NCBI GenBank assembly: GCA_013298545.1
Contig: JAAFIA010000010.1
Span: 1 to 64,000, forward strand
Direction: 5' to 3'
Source: Bacteroidota bacterium
GTDB lineage: Bacteria; Bacteroidota; Bacteroidia; Palsa-965
DNA: 64,000 nucleotides
A program made the position numbers and the translations under genes. Numbering within the stretch: position 1 is the first letter of the stretch; each line of letters opens with the position of its first letter. Positions 62,768 through 64,000 of this stretch are shown here, piece after piece. The notes below the pieces were generated by a model. It made no database searches. It was not told where the DNA came from and saw only the letters and a list, made by a program, of their open reading frames with translations.

Positions 62768-63505
62768 CTAAGAATTTACGGGATAGTAAATGCAAATGAT
62801 ATGACTTTGAAATTCGTAAAGAGACGTAAATTCAATAATCATCCAAAGAATCAGTATCGCAATACCCGGAATGGTTAAGTTATCAAGGCCATTGATGCTG
62901 AGTGCTTCGGTGAGCGACGTGAGTATGCCAAGAATCAAGGCGATGATGATTGCTGAAGACAAAGCTGTTTTTGAAAGTAAAAGCAATAAGAGCAACGCAA
63001 TTCCAGTCGCTGTGAGGGCAAATAAAATAGAACCCGTCATGGTTTTGTTGCTCTTGCCCGATTTGTATTTTCCCCAAGGCCAACGCTTGCCGCAAAGTGC
63101 CGCCACCGGATCGCAAATGGCCAGAATTAAAATCGGAATGTAATACAAGGCAAGTTGCGGGTCATTTTTTTGTGAGAGAAAACTGTAAAATAAAAACGTT
63201 CCATACACCGCAACCGGATACGAAATACTACCGTGCGATTTGCGGTCGATGGCATTGATGGATTTTAATAAATTGAATTTTAAACTTAAAATCAAAATCA
63301 AGGCAAACGAACTGCACAGCAATAAAACATACCAATGGTTGCTCAGAATAGGAAATAACAACGTGAGCAAGCCCGTGCCAATATGAACCAGTTTGCGCGT
63401 GTACTCGGCTTGTATGTTGAATTTATGATACAGCAACTCGGCAAGTCCGAATAGTGCTAAAAAGCATCCACTCAACCAGAGGCAATTGAAGAGATCGTTG
63501 TTCAT
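62768..63505 (-). CDS. dolichol kinase / phosphatidate cytidylyltransferase-like membrane protein
   Basis: This 245-aa protein has six or seven membrane helices. Conserved residues include KLVHIGTGLLTLLFPIL near the N-terminus, SYPVAVYGTF, CDPVAALCGKRWPWGKYKSGKSNKTMTGS (the dolichol-kinase-like signature) and LTEALSINGLDNLTIP. It would use CTP to phosphorylate a polyprenol or to make CDP-lipid. Its stop overlaps the DUF3419 gene by 4 bp, so it is part of the lipid operon. Confidence 0.82.
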   Translation of the reverse strand: MNNDLFNCLWLSGCFLALFGLAELLYHKFNIQAEYTRKLVHIGTGLLTLLFPILSNHWYVLLLCSSFALILILSLKFNLLKSINAIDRKSHGSISYPVAVYGTFLFYSFLSQKNDPQLALYYIPILILAICDPVAALCGKRWPWGKYKSGKSNKTMTGSILFALTATGIALLLLLLLSKTALSSAIIIALILGILTSLTEALSINGLDNLTIPGIAILILWMIIEFTSLYEFQSHIICIYYPVNS

Positions 63506-64000
63506 TTTTTTTCTTCCAATAGGAAACGGTGATAGAAAAAACCATTGTCCGTTTGTGTAAATTGTTCGGAACGTTCTTTATGCCAGTAAAATTTTTCGGG
63601 ATTTAATGCAGCTAACGTTCGGGGCACCATCAAATTCCAGAAACCAAAACGTGCACCAGAACTCGCTTTATCTGCAAGTTTACTGGCTGTTTCGATGGCA
63701 ATGGATTGTGGCATATATTCAAAGATATTGGATAAATTGAATGCTTGAAATACGCCATGCGCTTCTTCGGCATAGCCACAAATAAAATGAATGCGTTTGA
63801 TGTTTTGTTTGATGGTGTCGAAATTTTCTTTGCGCGCATAATGCGGCAAGCGTTCGCCAAACTGCCCCGTTAAAATGTGTTTGAGGTAAAGGTTTTTTTG
63901 AGCCGCAACCTGTTTCAAATGATTTTCTGCTTTGCCAAAAATATATTCCGATACTTTGACTTTCACTTCATTCATAAACTCGGGATCGCGTCCATAACGG
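63502..64000 (-). CDS. DUF3419 family protein, partial (BtaA-like)
   Basis: The track shows 157 aa starting at 63975, but the frame stays open to the right edge (RYGRDPEFMNEVK), so the real start lies beyond the window. The visible part has the DUF3419 pattern: YIFGKAENHLKQVAAQ, QNIKRIHFICGYAEEA, FQAFNLSNIFEYMP and a final FYHRFLLEEKK. DUF3419/BtaA proteins transfer an aminocarboxypropyl group from SAM to diacylglycerol, the first step of betaine lipid synthesis; no BtaB was found in the window. It appears to be the first known gene of a lipid operon. Confidence 0.75.
   Translation of the reverse strand, partial: RYGRDPEFMNEVKVKVSEYIFGKAENHLKQVAAQKNLYLKHILTGQFGERLPHYARKENFDTIKQNIKRIHFICGYAEEAHGVFQAFNLSNIFEYMPQSIAIETASKLADKASSGARFGFWNLMVPRTLAALNPEKFYWHKERSEQFTQTDNGFFYHRFLLEEKK

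Overview
The window comes from a member of the Bacteroidota. The evidence is C-terminal type IX secretion (T9SS) sorting domains of both type A and type B, SprB-repeat adhesins, a complete MoxR/DUF58/Bat operon, and promoters of the TTTG/TTG-N19-20-TAnnTTTG class instead of sigma70-type boxes. I did not identify the genus.

Region 1 (about 84-16,990) is an integrated mobile element read almost wholly on the minus strand. At its left end is a large serine recombinase. Next come a short recombinase-like protein that has lost its catalytic residues, one or two small ORFs, a MerR-type DNA-binding protein and an array of CCWAGAACA motifs that looks like iterons. A long block of probable late genes follows: an LPD1-type zincin, a membrane-anchored glucosaminidase, a second dead recombinase-like protein, a membrane SH3b-like protein, a coiled-coil protein, several small beta-rich proteins (two look like paralogues), a 236-aa unknown, a membrane protein, a 673-aa transglutaminase-fold protein with one membrane segment and a very basic tail, an LEA14-like membrane protein, an 81-aa membrane protein, a helix-turn-helix protein and a lipoprotein. 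I see no tail, portal, terminase or conjugation genes. The many membrane proteins, several with basic tails, suggest (inference) a tailless, membrane-containing virus or a particle-forming relative. Four gaps between gene modules are filled by degenerate AATTCACCAA-type repeats in opposed orientation.

Region 2 (about 17,100-23,850) holds a 150-nt nested palindrome, a 22-codon ORF with its own terminator, a divergent 517-aa TPR-like protein, a multibranched structured element, a 207-aa putative HTH protein, and a two-gene operon of secreted proteins (a type B T9SS protein, and a peptidase S74 chaperone-domain protein with a type A T9SS tail). The layout resembles a peptide-receptor-regulator-adhesin circuit, which is a hypothesis only.

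Region 3 (about 24,160-43,440) is host chromosome: era, two nidogen-domain/PKD surface proteins, a MATE exporter, and three large SprB-repeat adhesins with a shared N-terminal domain. The 2,024-aa adhesin contains a recent 678-bp tandem duplication. Most of these genes end in strong hairpin terminators.

Region 4 (43,547-50,860) is the moxR-DUF58-(BatD-like)-batA-batB-batC-batD operon, transcribed right to left with overlapping or closely spaced genes behind one clear promoter.

Region 5 (51,013-64,000) carries a YD-repeat secreted protein, an outer-membrane-like protein, truA with an MsbA-type ABC exporter, a TPR membrane protein, a zincin-like protein, a methyltransferase, a Fic AMPylase behind an elaborate palindrome/70-bp-repeat control region, and a tightly packed lipid operon (DUF3419 protein, dolichol kinase/CDP-DG synthase-like protein, GNAT-like protein, SRPBCC protein, OleC-like acyl-AMP ligase) that runs off the right edge.
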